DNA of 64,000 nt, taken from Desulforhopalus sp. IMCC35007 (lineage in GTDB: Bacteria; Desulfobacterota; Desulfobulbia; Desulfobulbales; Desulfocapsaceae). Below are positions 17,687 to 26,193 of the stretch, one piece after another. The DNA is taken from NCBI RefSeq assembly GCF_005116575.1, contig NZ_SWCN01000006.1, positions 1-64,000 of the forward strand, written 5' to 3'. The position numbers and the translations under genes were made by a program. The notes beneath the pieces are model-generated. The model was given only the letters and a program-made list of their open reading frames with translations, did not search any database and had not been told where the DNA came from. How positions within the stretch are numbered: the first letter of the stretch is position 1; every line of letters starts with the position of its first letter.

Positions 17687-18145
17687 TGAATACCTTTGTT
17701 TGACTTTTTTTCAAGTGAAGATAGAAGCCGGTTCCTGCACTTCGATTGTTAAATTTTGCAGCACTATAGTACACCGGCTGGGATAATCTATAGATAAATT
17801 TTCTTGAAAATATGGAGAGGATTTTGCTCTGCTAGCATGAAGAGTTAAAAAGTCCCTACATTGGGACTGTTCATTACAAAACTGTTGTTTTTTATGGTTG
17901 GCTTTGACGAATCTGTTGCCTAAGAGATGGAACACTCAAAAATGTAAGTTTGTCCTTGAGTTTTAGGGTGGATTTTGTTACCCACAAAGGAATTACAGGT
18001 AATTCAGCGGGTGTATTAGCCCCTTTGAGGTTGTTTTCCCCGAGGGCTTGTATGGTTTGTTGTTCATTGCTCCGGTTCAGAGTATGCGGTCATGGCTTTA
18101 AGGGGGGTCCCCTTAAGAAAAGAAAAAAGAAAAAAGGAGATGTAG
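17687..18145 (+). other. Divergent intergenic region before the amino-acid ABC importer
   Basis: This 459-base gap separates the minus-strand kinase from the plus-strand importer and must hold both promoters. Short open frames in it have no family resemblance. A palindrome TTAAGGGG-GGT-CCCCTTAA lies at 18099-18117, about 10 bases before the purine-rich ribosome site AAAAGGAG of the binding-protein gene. I see no clear sigma70 box pair. Confidence 0.4.
18099..18117 (+). repeat. GC-rich palindrome just upstream of the amino-acid binding protein gene
   Basis: Perfect 8-base arms TTAAGGGG and CCCCTTAA flank a 3-base centre. It lies between the expected promoter and the start codon at 18146. It could be a protein operator or a 5' mRNA hairpin; no T run follows, but an A-rich stretch does. 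Confidence 0.6.
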
Positions 18146-18949
18146 ATGAAAAAAATTACCCTATTGTTGGCCGTCGTCCTGGCGGTTGTCACCTTTACCA
18201 GCGGGTCTGTTTTTGCAGTTGATACACTGGCAGAAATTCAAAAACGCGGATCTCTTCGGGTTGGAATGGAGCCCGGTTATATGCCTTTTGAGCTGACCAA
18301 TAAAAAAGGTGAGATCATCGGTTTTGATGTTGATATGGCAAAAAGAATGGCAAAGGCCATGGGGGTTGAGCTGGAGCTGGTTTCAACTGCCTGGGACGGT
18401 ATTATCCCCGCTCTTCTCACCGATAAATTTGATATCATCATGTCCGGTATGACCCTGACCCAGGCACGCAATCTCTCCGTAAACTTTGCTACTCCCTATA
18501 TTTTGATCGGTCAATCAATTCTCTTGAAAAAAGAACTGGCAGACAGTGTCAAATCCTATAAAGACCTTGATGATCCTAAATATACCGTTGCCTCCAAGCT
18601 CGGCACCACCGGAGAGCAAGCGACCAAACGTATGATAGGTAATGCCAAATATATCTCCTATGAAACCGAGCAGGAAGGAGTTATGGAGCTTGTAAACGGT
18701 AAGATTGATGCCTTTATCTATGACCTTCCTTTCAACGCAATTGCTGTTGGTCAGAAAGGTGATGGTAAAATTGTTCACCTTGACGAACCTTTCACCAAAG
18801 AGCCTCTTGCCTGGGCCATTAAGCGCGGCGATGCTGATTTTCTCAATTGGCTGAATAACTTTATGAACCAGGTCAAGTATGATGGTGTATATGACAAAAT
18901 TTACCAGAAGTGGTTCCAGGATTCTGCCTGGATGAAAGAAATCCAGTAA
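18146..18949 (+). CDS. Amino-acid ABC importer, periplasmic binding protein
   Basis: A 267-residue exported protein of solute-binding family 3. The signal peptide ends about SVFAVDTL. The mature protein begins IQKRGSLRVGMEPGYMPFEL and continues IIGFDVDMAKRMAKAMG, the classic polar amino-acid binding start. The arginine-binding region is IMSGMTLTQARNLSVNF. The ligand could be glutamine, glutamate, histidine, arginine or another polar amino acid. It is the first of three genes (binding protein, permease, ATPase). The start ATG follows AAAGGAG. Confidence 0.93.
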   Translation: MKKITLLLAVVLAVVTFTSGSVFAVDTLAEIQKRGSLRVGMEPGYMPFELTNKKGEIIGFDVDMAKRMAKAMGVELELVSTAWDGIIPALLTDKFDIIMSGMTLTQARNLSVNFATPYILIGQSILLKKELADSVKSYKDLDDPKYTVASKLGTTGEQATKRMIGNAKYISYETEQEGVMELVNGKIDAFIYDLPFNAIAVGQKGDGKIVHLDEPFTKEPLAWAIKRGDADFLNWLNNFMNQVKYDGVYDKIYQKWFQDSAWMKEIQ

Positions 18950-18966
18950 GAAAAGGAATCACTATT

Positions 18967-19926
18967 TTGATAGCCACAGATAAAACGTGGCCCTGGAAAC
19001 TGTTGCTGGTAGCCATTCTGCTCGTGGTGGCTGCCGGTACCTGGGGTGCGGTTCAGAAGATAGACTACCAGTGGCGTTGGTACAGAGTTCCCCAATACTT
19101 TTTATACCACGCTGAAGATCCTCAAAAAATTCCCTTTGATGGTGTTGTTGACACCGTCAAAACATCAGGAAAAACAACGAAAGTCAGTCTTATTTCCGAG
19201 AATGAGGAAAAACTGACCCTTACTATTGCAACGGATACGTTGCGAGTAGATGAAGGTGAAGACCTTTTTGAGGGAGACACCGTTGGTTTTATAAAGGAAT
19301 GGCGTCTTGGGCCTCTGATGCTTGGTCTATGGACAACGCTGTGGCTGTCGGCTGTCTCCAGCGTTTTTGCACTTTTTCTCGGTCTGGCAACCGGCCTGGC
19401 CAGGATATCTAAAAACTTCACTCTACGCGGTCTGGCAATGATTTATGTGGAGTGTATCCGTGGAACCCCGCTTCTGGTTCAGATCTTTCTTGCCTACTTT
19501 TTTCTCGGGACTGTTTTTAACCTGAGTCGAAACGTCTGCGGTATTGGCGCCCTCGCACTTTTTGCCGGAGCCTATGTGGCCGAGATTGTACGGGCAGGAA
19601 TTCAGGCGATTCCAAAAGGCCAGACAGAAGCGGCAAGATCTCTTGGCATGACCGCTTTTCAAACTATGGTGGAAGTGATTCTGCCCCAGGCGTTTAAAAA
19701 GATTCTTCCTCCCCTTTCGGGGCAGTTTATCAGTCTGATTAAGGATTCGTCTCTGGTCTCCGTCATTGCCATTACTGATCTGACAAAGTCAGGGCGGGAA
19801 ATCATTACCTCAACATTTGCAACTTTTGAAGTGTGGCTGGTTGTTGCTGCTATGTATCTGCTGATAACGTCCGTATTGTCACAAGTTGTCTACTACATGG
19901 AACGGAGGTTTGCCATCAGTGATTAA
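18967..19926 (+). CDS. Amino-acid ABC importer, permease with periplasmic insertion
   Basis: A 319-residue inner-membrane protein of the HisM/GlnP class. The C-terminal two thirds contain the expected helices and the ATPase-contact EAA loop ([22 protein letters not shown]). Between the first helix (about residues 9-25) and the transporter core lies a stretch of about 80 residues rich in beta-type segments ([18 protein letters not shown] and [17 protein letters not shown]). Enteric homologues lack this insert; it would sit outside the membrane. The start is taken as TTG 18967 with AAAAGGA at 18951-18957. A longer reading frame would overlap the binding-protein gene and is rejected. Confidence 0.9.
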   Translation: MIATDKTWPWKLLLVAILLVVAAGTWGAVQKIDYQWRWYRVPQYFLYHAEDPQKIPFDGVVDTVKTSGKTTKVSLISENEEKLTLTIATDTLRVDEGEDLFEGDTVGFIKEWRLGPLMLGLWTTLWLSAVSSVFALFLGLATGLARISKNFTLRGLAMIYVECIRGTPLLVQIFLAYFFLGTVFNLSRNVCGIGALALFAGAYVAEIVRAGIQAIPKGQTEAARSLGMTAFQTMVEVILPQAFKKILPPLSGQFISLIKDSSLVSVIAITDLTKSGREIITSTFATFEVWLVVAAMYLLITSVLSQVVYYMERRFAISD

Positions 19927-20653
19927 AGCTACGAATGTGGTCAAAATATTTAAAAGCCGTGCCGGTGTTGTGCGTGCGGTAGATGGGGTTTCCACTGAGG
20001 TTGCACCAGGAGAGGTCGTCGTTGTCATCGGTCCTTCCGGTTCTGGGAAATCAACGTTTCTGAGATGCATTAACGGGCTTGAGGCTTTTACAGATGGTCA
20101 TATCATCATCGATGGGGTTGATCTCGCTGATAAAAAAACCAACATCAACAAAATCCGTGCGGAAGTTGGTATGGTTTTTCAGCAATTCAACCTTTTTCCC
20201 CATAGGACGGTGGTGGAGAACCTGACGCTTGCCCAGTGCAAAGTGCGTAAACGAAGCAAAAAAGTCGCCGAAGAAAAAGCATATGCCCTGTTGAAAAAGG
20301 TTGGAATTCATGATAAAGCCGGCGAGTATCCGTCAAGATTGTCCGGTGGTCAGCAGCAGCGGGTGGCCATTGCCAGGGCTCTGGCGATGGACCCGAAGGT
20401 GATGTTATTTGACGAGCCGACGTCGGCACTTGACCCTGAGATGGTTGGCGAAGTTCTCGATGTTATGAAGCAACTAGCCAGAGAAGGGATGACCATGATC
20501 GTGGTGACCCACGAAATGGGCTTTGCCCGCGAGGTCGCCGATCGGGTTATTTTCATGGATGAAGGAAAGGTTGTTGAGGTGGGTACGCCGGAACACTTTT
20601 TCACCAACCCAACCGAAGAACGGGCGAAGTTGTTCTTAAAGCAGGTATTATAG
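19919..20653 (+). CDS. Amino-acid ABC importer, ATPase
   Basis: A 244-residue ATPase of the GlnQ/HisP class. The Walker A motif is GPSGSGKST, the Q loop [11 protein letters not shown], the signature LSGGQQQR and the Walker [15 protein letters not shown], with the switch histidine in VTHEMGFA. The start is GTG 19919, overlapping the permease by eight bases, with GGAGGT at 19904-19909; upstream in-frame codons would lie inside the permease. It powers the importer encoded by the two preceding genes. Confidence 0.95.
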   Translation: MIKATNVVKIFKSRAGVVRAVDGVSTEVAPGEVVVVIGPSGSGKSTFLRCINGLEAFTDGHIIIDGVDLADKKTNINKIRAEVGMVFQQFNLFPHRTVVENLTLAQCKVRKRSKKVAEEKAYALLKKVGIHDKAGEYPSRLSGGQQQRVAIARALAMDPKVMLFDEPTSALDPEMVGEVLDVMKQLAREGMTMIVVTHEMGFAREVADRVIFMDEGKVVEVGTPEHFFTNPTEERAKLFLKQVL

Positions 20654-20716
20654 AAAATAGAGATGTTCGGGAATCGTATACGTACTTCGTATGAACTGAC
20701 TTGAGGAGGAGAACAC

Positions 20717-21778
20717 ATGAAAATGTTAAAAGTTGTATTGCTGTTAACTTTATCTCTGTTTCTCTCAACGGCAAACGCCGCTGAGAAAGAGATGAAGGTA
20801 GGTTTCGTTTACGTTTCGCCAATAGGTGATGCCGGATATTCTTATGCCCACGACCTCGGCCGTCAGGCTGTGGAAGCAATGGACGGGGTGACGACATCCT
20901 ATGTTGAATCCGTTCCAGAGGGGCCGGATGCTGAGCGGGTGATCCTGAATATGGCGCGAAAAGGCTACGATGTCATTTTTGCCACGAGTTTTGGCTATAT
21001 GGATCCGATGCTCAAAGTCGCCAAGCAGTTCCCTAAAGTTGCCTTTCTCCACTGCTCAGGTTTCAAACAGTCTGAAAATATGGGCAACTATTTTGGACGG
21101 ATGTATCAGGCTAGATATCTCTCGGGTATTGTGGCTGGTAAAATGAGCAAATCCAATATCATTGGCTATGTGGCTGCATTTCCGATTCCTGAGGTTATCC
21201 GTGGAATAAACGCTTTTACACTTGGTGCCCAGTCGGTCAATCCGGATGCAACGGTACGGGTGGTCTGGACCAAGACCTGGTACGACCCCGCCACCGAAAA
21301 AGAGGCGGCTAAATCCCTTCTTGACGTCGGTGCAGATGTTATCGCCCAGCATCAGGATTCTCCAGGGCCACAGGAAGCTGCAGAGGAAAAAGGCGTTTAT
21401 TCCATCGGTTATAATTCCGATATGTCGTCGTTTGCTCCCAAGGCCCACCTGACCGCCACTGTCTGGAACTGGGCTCCTTATTATACCAAGGTTGTGGAGG
21501 CTGTAAGAAACGGCACCTGGAAGGCAGAGTCAGCATGGCCTGGGCTTGCTGAAGGTATTGTCGATCTGGCACCATTTGGTCCTATGGTTCCCAAGGATGT
21601 GCAGGATGCTGTCAATACTGTAAAGGCTGAGATCATCTCGGGTGCAAAAAAAGTTTTTGTCGGGCCGATAAAAGATCAGAGTGGGGCGGTAAAGATTGCT
21701 GAAGGGGTTGCAGCTCCTGATGCAGATCTTCTTGGCATGACCTGGTTTGTCCAGGGTGTTGTGGGCACTACTGAATAA
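20717..21778 (+). CDS. BMP family nucleoside/purine-binding lipoprotein-like component
   Basis: A 353-residue exported protein of the BMP (Med/PnrA) family. The signal peptide ends about STANAAEKE and has no lipobox cysteine. The mature start VGFVYVSPIGDAGYSYAHDLG and the segment GIVAGKMSKSNIIGYVAAFPIPEV are typical. Relatives bind purine nucleosides, and a few bind autoinducer or other ligands. Two RnsC/RnsD-like permeases, gpt and an ATPase follow on the same strand. The start ATG has the strong site GAGGAGGAGA. A hairpin downstream probably raises its level relative to the membrane parts. Confidence 0.92.
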   Translation: MKMLKVVLLLTLSLFLSTANAAEKEMKVGFVYVSPIGDAGYSYAHDLGRQAVEAMDGVTTSYVESVPEGPDAERVILNMARKGYDVIFATSFGYMDPMLKVAKQFPKVAFLHCSGFKQSENMGNYFGRMYQARYLSGIVAGKMSKSNIIGYVAAFPIPEVIRGINAFTLGAQSVNPDATVRVVWTKTWYDPATEKEAAKSLLDVGADVIAQHQDSPGPQEAAEEKGVYSIGYNSDMSSFAPKAHLTATVWNWAPYYTKVVEAVRNGTWKAESAWPGLAEGIVDLAPFGPMVPKDVQDAVNTVKAEIISGAKKVFVGPIKDQSGAVKIAEGVAAPDADLLGMTWFVQGVVGTTE

Positions 21779-21819
21779 TTAGCGTCTGAATGCTTCGTAC
21801 ATGGTGGGAAGTTGTGAAG

Positions 21820-21862
21820 GTCACAAATGATGAAGGCGGGGCCTTCTTCATCTGTGACTTTT
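21820..21862 (+). terminator. Hairpin attenuator between binding protein and permease genes
   Basis: Arms at 21820-21837 and 21841-21858 pair over about 18 positions with two mismatches, around a three-base loop, and are followed by TTTT. It probably ends part of the transcripts, so more binding protein than permease is made. This arrangement is common in ABC importer operons. Confidence 0.7.
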
Positions 21863-21951
21863 AGCTGAGGCTCCCTAAGGGTATCAGTTTTAACTCTGTA
21901 CCAAAAACAATAATTTTGGATCCCTGAAAAGGGCAACCGGATAGAAGCCAT

Positions 21952-23019
21952 ATGCTTCACATGCGTATTGCAAAAAGACAGGAGCCTCTTGGATTGGGGG
22001 GCTCCTGTCTTGTTTTAGTTCTGGCGCTGGCACTCTCACTGGCGCTGAGTGGTTTTCTGTTATTTTTAGGAGGTACGCCTCCTGTTAAGGGGCTTTCCAC
22101 GCTTTTTCATGGAGCCTTTGGTTCACGCTGGGCCTTTGAAGACAGCGTGCTGAAGGCCATTCCAATTTTCCTCTGTTCACTTGGCGTTGCGATTGCTTTT
22201 CGCCTGAAAGTCTGGAATATCGGGGCGGAAGGTCAGTTTGCCCTCGGAGCGGTCGGGGCTACCTGGGTTGCCCTTTCCTATCCGGATTGGCCCGCATATT
22301 TTCTCCTTCCCGCAATGATTGCCATGGCAGCGGCTGCCGGCGGTTTCTGGGGGCTTATCCCTGCATTTCTCAGGCAAAAACTGAGAACCAACGAGATCAT
22401 CGTCACCTTGATGATGAACTATGTTGCTATTCTTTTTCTTGACTACCTTGTATACGGCGTGTGGAAAGACCCTACCAGCTTTGGTTTTCCTATGACTCCG
22501 GCCTTTTCCGATAATGCTGTGGTTGGCAAAATTGGCAGCAGTTCCATAAACTGGGGAATTTTCCATTGCCTCGGTCTTGGTTTTTTGATGTGGGGTTTTT
22601 TGAAATTTACGAGGCTTGGTTTTGAACTGAAAGCTGCCGGTGATAACGTGGCCGCTGCCCGTTATGCCGGGATTCCTTACGACCGCCTGGTAATGCTGGT
22701 CATGGTCATGAGTGGAGCCCTTGCCGGATGGGCAGGGTTTCTTGAGGCGTCGGCCACGGTAAATAGACTGCAGCCTTCCATAATGGTAGGCTACGGTTAC
22801 ACCGCCATTGTCGTTGCCTGGCTGGCCCGTTTAAATCCTCTTAGTATAGGTATCGCCTCAATTCTCCTTGCCGGCTTGCGGGTCGGAGTGGAAAATCTGC
22901 AGCTCGATTTGCAGGTGCCGGCAGCATTTGGTGGGATACTCGAAGGGCTTATTCTTCTCACAGTACTTGCGGGCGGTCTGTTTACCCATTACAAAATTGA
23001 GAGAAAGAGGATTCGATGA
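21952..23019 (+). CDS. Nucleoside/purine ABC importer, permease 1
   Basis: A 355-residue multi-helix membrane protein of the BPD-transp-2 class (YufP/RnsC-like). It has about nine hydrophobic segments. Family features are LKVWNIGAEGQFALGAVGA and RLGFELKAAGDNVAAARYAGI, the second being the ATPase-contacting loop. It overlaps permease 2 by four bases (ATGA). With the BMP protein it should import a nucleoside or purine base. An alternative start is ATG 21961; the difference is three residues. Confidence 0.92.
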   Translation: MLHMRIAKRQEPLGLGGSCLVLVLALALSLALSGFLLFLGGTPPVKGLSTLFHGAFGSRWAFEDSVLKAIPIFLCSLGVAIAFRLKVWNIGAEGQFALGAVGATWVALSYPDWPAYFLLPAMIAMAAAAGGFWGLIPAFLRQKLRTNEIIVTLMMNYVAILFLDYLVYGVWKDPTSFGFPMTPAFSDNAVVGKIGSSSINWGIFHCLGLGFLMWGFLKFTRLGFELKAAGDNVAAARYAGIPYDRLVMLVMVMSGALAGWAGFLEASATVNRLQPSIMVGYGYTAIVVAWLARLNPLSIGIASILLAGLRVGVENLQLDLQVPAAFGGILEGLILLTVLAGGLFTHYKIERKRIR

Positions 23020-23936
23020 CAACAGAAATTATCATATCCCTTCTCGCGGCCGCGGTACAGTCGGGCACCCCTATTCTTTATGCCACCCTTGGTGAAATCT
23101 TTACGGAAAAATCGGGAGTACTCAACCTTGGTGTTGAAGGTGCCATGATTCTTGGAGCCCTTGCCGGGTTTATGGTTGCAAAATTTACCGGCAGCCCCGT
23201 TATCGGATTTCTTGCGGCGGGTGTAGTTGGTAGTTTTGCCACCTCAATCCACGGTGTTGTCTGTCTCTGGTTTCAGGGAAATCAGGTGGTCTCAGGTCTG
23301 GCTCTCACTATTCTCGGGGCAGGTCTTGCAAATTACTTAGGTACTGCCTACGTTGGTTTGTCGGCACCTGGGTTTAATCCACTCGCACTTCCTGTACTTT
23401 CTGAAATACCTGTTTTAGGCAAGATATTTTTTCAGCAAGACCTGCTTGTCTATTTCAGCTATTGTATTCCTTTTCTGATGTGGCTATTTTTTGCGAAAAC
23501 CCGATATGGTCTCAGTCTCAGAGCGGTAGGGGAGTATCCGGCTGCGGCAACTGCAGCAGGGCTGAACGTGTTATTATATCGCTGGGTTGGGATTCTGGTT
23601 GGAGGTTTTTTTATGGGTTTAGGTGGAGCCTATCTGTCTCTTGCATATACCCATCTCTGGACCACGAATCTGACCGGAGGCCGGGGCTGGATTGCGGTGG
23701 CACTAGTGATTTTTGCTTTCTGGCGGCCGGGACGGGCGGTCTTTGGGGCGTATCTCTTTGGCGGTGTCATGGCCCTGCAGCTTCGTTTACAGGCATCAGG
23801 CACTCAATTACCGTCTTCGCTGCTGCTGATGCTTCCCTACGCCTTGACCGTTCTTGTACTGGTTCTTTCCTCGTGGAAAAAAGGCAGCAGCGATGAACCC
23901 GGGGCGTTGGGAGTGAATATCGAGCCTGTGGACTGA
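23016..23936 (+). CDS. Nucleoside/purine ABC importer, permease 2
   Basis: A 306-residue membrane protein of the YufQ/RnsD-like class. The segment LGEIFTEKSGVLNLGVEGAM is diagnostic of this permease, and TRYGLSLRAVGEYPAAATAAG is the ATPase-contact loop. It forms a heterodimeric channel with permease 1, whose stop codon its start overlaps. The downstream gap of about 170 bases leads into gpt. Confidence 0.92.
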   Translation: MTTEIIISLLAAAVQSGTPILYATLGEIFTEKSGVLNLGVEGAMILGALAGFMVAKFTGSPVIGFLAAGVVGSFATSIHGVVCLWFQGNQVVSGLALTILGAGLANYLGTAYVGLSAPGFNPLALPVLSEIPVLGKIFFQQDLLVYFSYCIPFLMWLFFAKTRYGLSLRAVGEYPAAATAAGLNVLLYRWVGILVGGFFMGLGGAYLSLAYTHLWTTNLTGGRGWIAVALVIFAFWRPGRAVFGAYLFGGVMALQLRLQASGTQLPSSLLLMLPYALTVLVLVLSSWKKGSSDEPGALGVNIEPVD

Positions 23937-24105
23937 TTGCTGCGGGTATGAAAACAGAATAATGATTTTTGATGGTGTGCATGCTCACTGGACGTTTTAG
24001 CTGTTGTTTGAGTATGAGAGCTGATTTTACCATTAAGGTGAATGGAACATTTAGAAAATATATTGAGCCTGTCAGTCAGGCTGTACCAGTTTATTGGAGA
24101 AACCT

Positions 24106-24594
24106 ATGTCCACAAACTCAACGTATAGAAAGACCTACCCTATTTCCTGGGATCAGTTACATCGGGATTCCAAAGCACTTTCCTGGCGGTTGCTGGATAT
24201 GGGTTATTTTAAGGGGATCATCGCAATCACCCGTGGTGGCCTTGTTCCCTCTGCAATTATTGCCCGGGAGCTTGACATCCACCTGGTGGATACCATCTGC
24301 ATTTCCGGTTATGACTGGAAGGATAAAAAAGATGAGGCTGATATCTTGAAGACCGTTGAGGGGAATGGTGAAGGCTATCTGCTGATAGACGACCTTGTTG
24401 ATACTGGCCGAACCGCCCAGCTGGTTAAAGAGATTCTACCCAAGGCCCATTTTGCGACGGTCTATGCGAAACCTGCTGGCCGACCCCTGGTAGACACCTT
24501 TGTCACCGAGGTGAGCCAGGACACCTGGATTTTATTTCCATGGGATACGGAATCGCAGTTTGTAACCCCACTTGCAGGGCGGGAGAAGGCCTGA
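24106..24594 (+). CDS. gpt: Xanthine-guanine phosphoribosyltransferase
   Basis: A 162-residue salvage enzyme that joins guanine, xanthine or hypoxanthine to PRPP to give the nucleotide. It has IAITRGGLVPSAIIARELDI and the PRPP motif LLIDDLVDTGRTA. Length and sequence agree with E. coli Gpt (152 residues). It lies between the permease and ATPase genes of the BMP importer, and its stop is two bases before the ATPase start. That placement ties the importer to purine bases. The start ATG 24106 has GGAGA at 24096-24100; the in-frame TTG 24094 overlaps it. Confidence 0.92.
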   Translation: MSTNSTYRKTYPISWDQLHRDSKALSWRLLDMGYFKGIIAITRGGLVPSAIIARELDIHLVDTICISGYDWKDKKDEADILKTVEGNGEGYLLIDDLVDTGRTAQLVKEILPKAHFATVYAKPAGRPLVDTFVTEVSQDTWILFPWDTESQFVTPLAGREKA

Positions 24595-24596
24595 TT

Positions 24597-26111
24597 ATGT
24601 CAACTGCTGTACCACCACTCATTCGACTTGCCGGAATATCGAAATCCTTTGGTGATGTTCATGCCAATCGTGATGTCAGTCTCGATATAGAAAAGGGCAA
24701 GATCCTTGCCCTGCTTGGAGAAAATGGTGCAGGAAAATCAACATTAATGTCTATTCTTGCCGGACAACTGCAGCCGGATAAGGGGTCGATTTTCTTTGAG
24801 GGAAAACAGGTCGTACTTGATACGACAGAAAAGGCAATCGGGTGTGGCATTGGCATGGTCTACCAGCATTTCAAGCTGGTGCAGGGGCTGACAGTGACAG
24901 AGAATGTATTTCTTGGGGCCAGGGGAGGCTTCTGGCTCAACTGGTCCAAGATGCAGGCCGAGGTGAAGGAATTGGCAGCGCAGTATGGGATGCGCATAGA
25001 TCCGGCCGCCCGTATCTCAGATCTGTCAATGGGTGAGAGACAGCAGGTTGAAATTTTAAAGCTGTTGCATAGAGAGTCGACTGTTCTCATTTTCGATGAG
25101 CCTACTGCGGTACTCACCCCTAAAGAGGCGGACAATCTTTTTTTGACCATGCATGAGATGGTTAAAAGAGGCAAGGGCATAGTTTTTATCAGCCATAAGC
25201 TCGAAGAGGTTATGGCCATTGCAAACAATATTGCCATCCTCAGAAGAGGGGCGGTCGTAGACACTGTGGCGACCAAAGATGTTGCCTCCACCGCCGAACT
25301 TGCAGAACGGATGGTGGGGCGTGAGGTGCTGCTCCAGGTGGATAGAATACCGATGGAGCCTCGACAGGTCGTGTTAAAAGTGGCACAGCTGAGCGATGAA
25401 TTACTCCAGAATGTTGATTTGGAGCTTCGCCAGGGGGAAATTTTAGGGCTCGTTGGAGTTGCCGGTAATGGTCAGAAAAACCTGGTCGAAACTATCTGCG
25501 GTCTGAAAAAACCTAAAAAGGATTGTATCAAAATCCTTGGTGCCGAGTGGAAGAAATTCTTTTCAAGTATGGAGTGGGATAATGTCTTGTCCTATATCCC
25601 TGAAGATAGACAGGGCCTTGCCACCTGCCAGGGACTTGATCTGCTTGATAATTTTTTGCTGACAACCCGTCAAGGTTTTACCAGGGGACCTTGGCTTTAC
25701 CGTGAACAGGCCAGGGAAAAGGCCGACTATCTGGTGGAGGAGTTTGACATCCGCCCTCCAAACCTCAAGGCCTTTGCCTGGCAACTATCGGGGGGCAACC
25801 TGCAAAAAATGGTGCTTGCCAGGGAATTTTATAGAAAACCTCGCCTTATTGTAGCCGAACAACCCACCCAGGGACTGGATATTGCTGCTACAGAGGATAT
25901 CTGGAATCTGCTGCTCAATGCGCGCGAGATTGCAGGAATTCTCCTTGTAACAGGCGATCTTGCAGAGGCCCTTGCACTATCTGATCGTATTGGGGTCATG
26001 TTTAATGGCCGATTGATAGACTGCTTTGATTCAGATGATGAAGAAAAAATTGCCCAGATTCCACAGATGATGGCGGGGCTCAAAGAGCAGGCATCAGGAG
26101 CCGGAAGATAG
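24597..26111 (+). CDS. Nucleoside/purine ABC importer, double ATPase
   Basis: A 504-residue protein with two ABC ATPase halves, as in sugar and nucleoside importers (YufO/RnsB-like). Half one has Walker A GENGAGKST, signature LSMGERQQ and Walker B VLIFDEPTAVLTP. Half two has a degenerate Walker A (GVAGNGQKN), signature LSGGNLQK and LIVAEQPTQGLD. Degeneracy of the second Walker A is usual in this family. The start ATG follows GGGAGAAGG within the end of gpt, so translation of the two is likely coupled. Confidence 0.93.
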   Translation: MSTAVPPLIRLAGISKSFGDVHANRDVSLDIEKGKILALLGENGAGKSTLMSILAGQLQPDKGSIFFEGKQVVLDTTEKAIGCGIGMVYQHFKLVQGLTVTENVFLGARGGFWLNWSKMQAEVKELAAQYGMRIDPAARISDLSMGERQQVEILKLLHRESTVLIFDEPTAVLTPKEADNLFLTMHEMVKRGKGIVFISHKLEEVMAIANNIAILRRGAVVDTVATKDVASTAELAERMVGREVLLQVDRIPMEPRQVVLKVAQLSDELLQNVDLELRQGEILGLVGVAGNGQKNLVETICGLKKPKKDCIKILGAEWKKFFSSMEWDNVLSYIPEDRQGLATCQGLDLLDNFLLTTRQGFTRGPWLYREQAREKADYLVEEFDIRPPNLKAFAWQLSGGNLQKMVLAREFYRKPRLIVAEQPTQGLDIAATEDIWNLLLNAREIAGILLVTGDLAEALALSDRIGVMFNGRLIDCFDSDDEEKIAQIPQMMAGLKEQASGAGR

Positions 26112-26193
26112 CTGCATGTTCCTGAAGAACTTTGCTGAACTGTTTTCTTTTGTTGCTGGGATCAACAGGCCATAAAAGCTGTAAGCACGGAAA

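Noticed and set aside
17950-18222. 90-codon open frame overlapping the amino-acid binding protein start
   Set aside because: It runs into the start of a secure gene in another frame, and its product is low-complexity basic.
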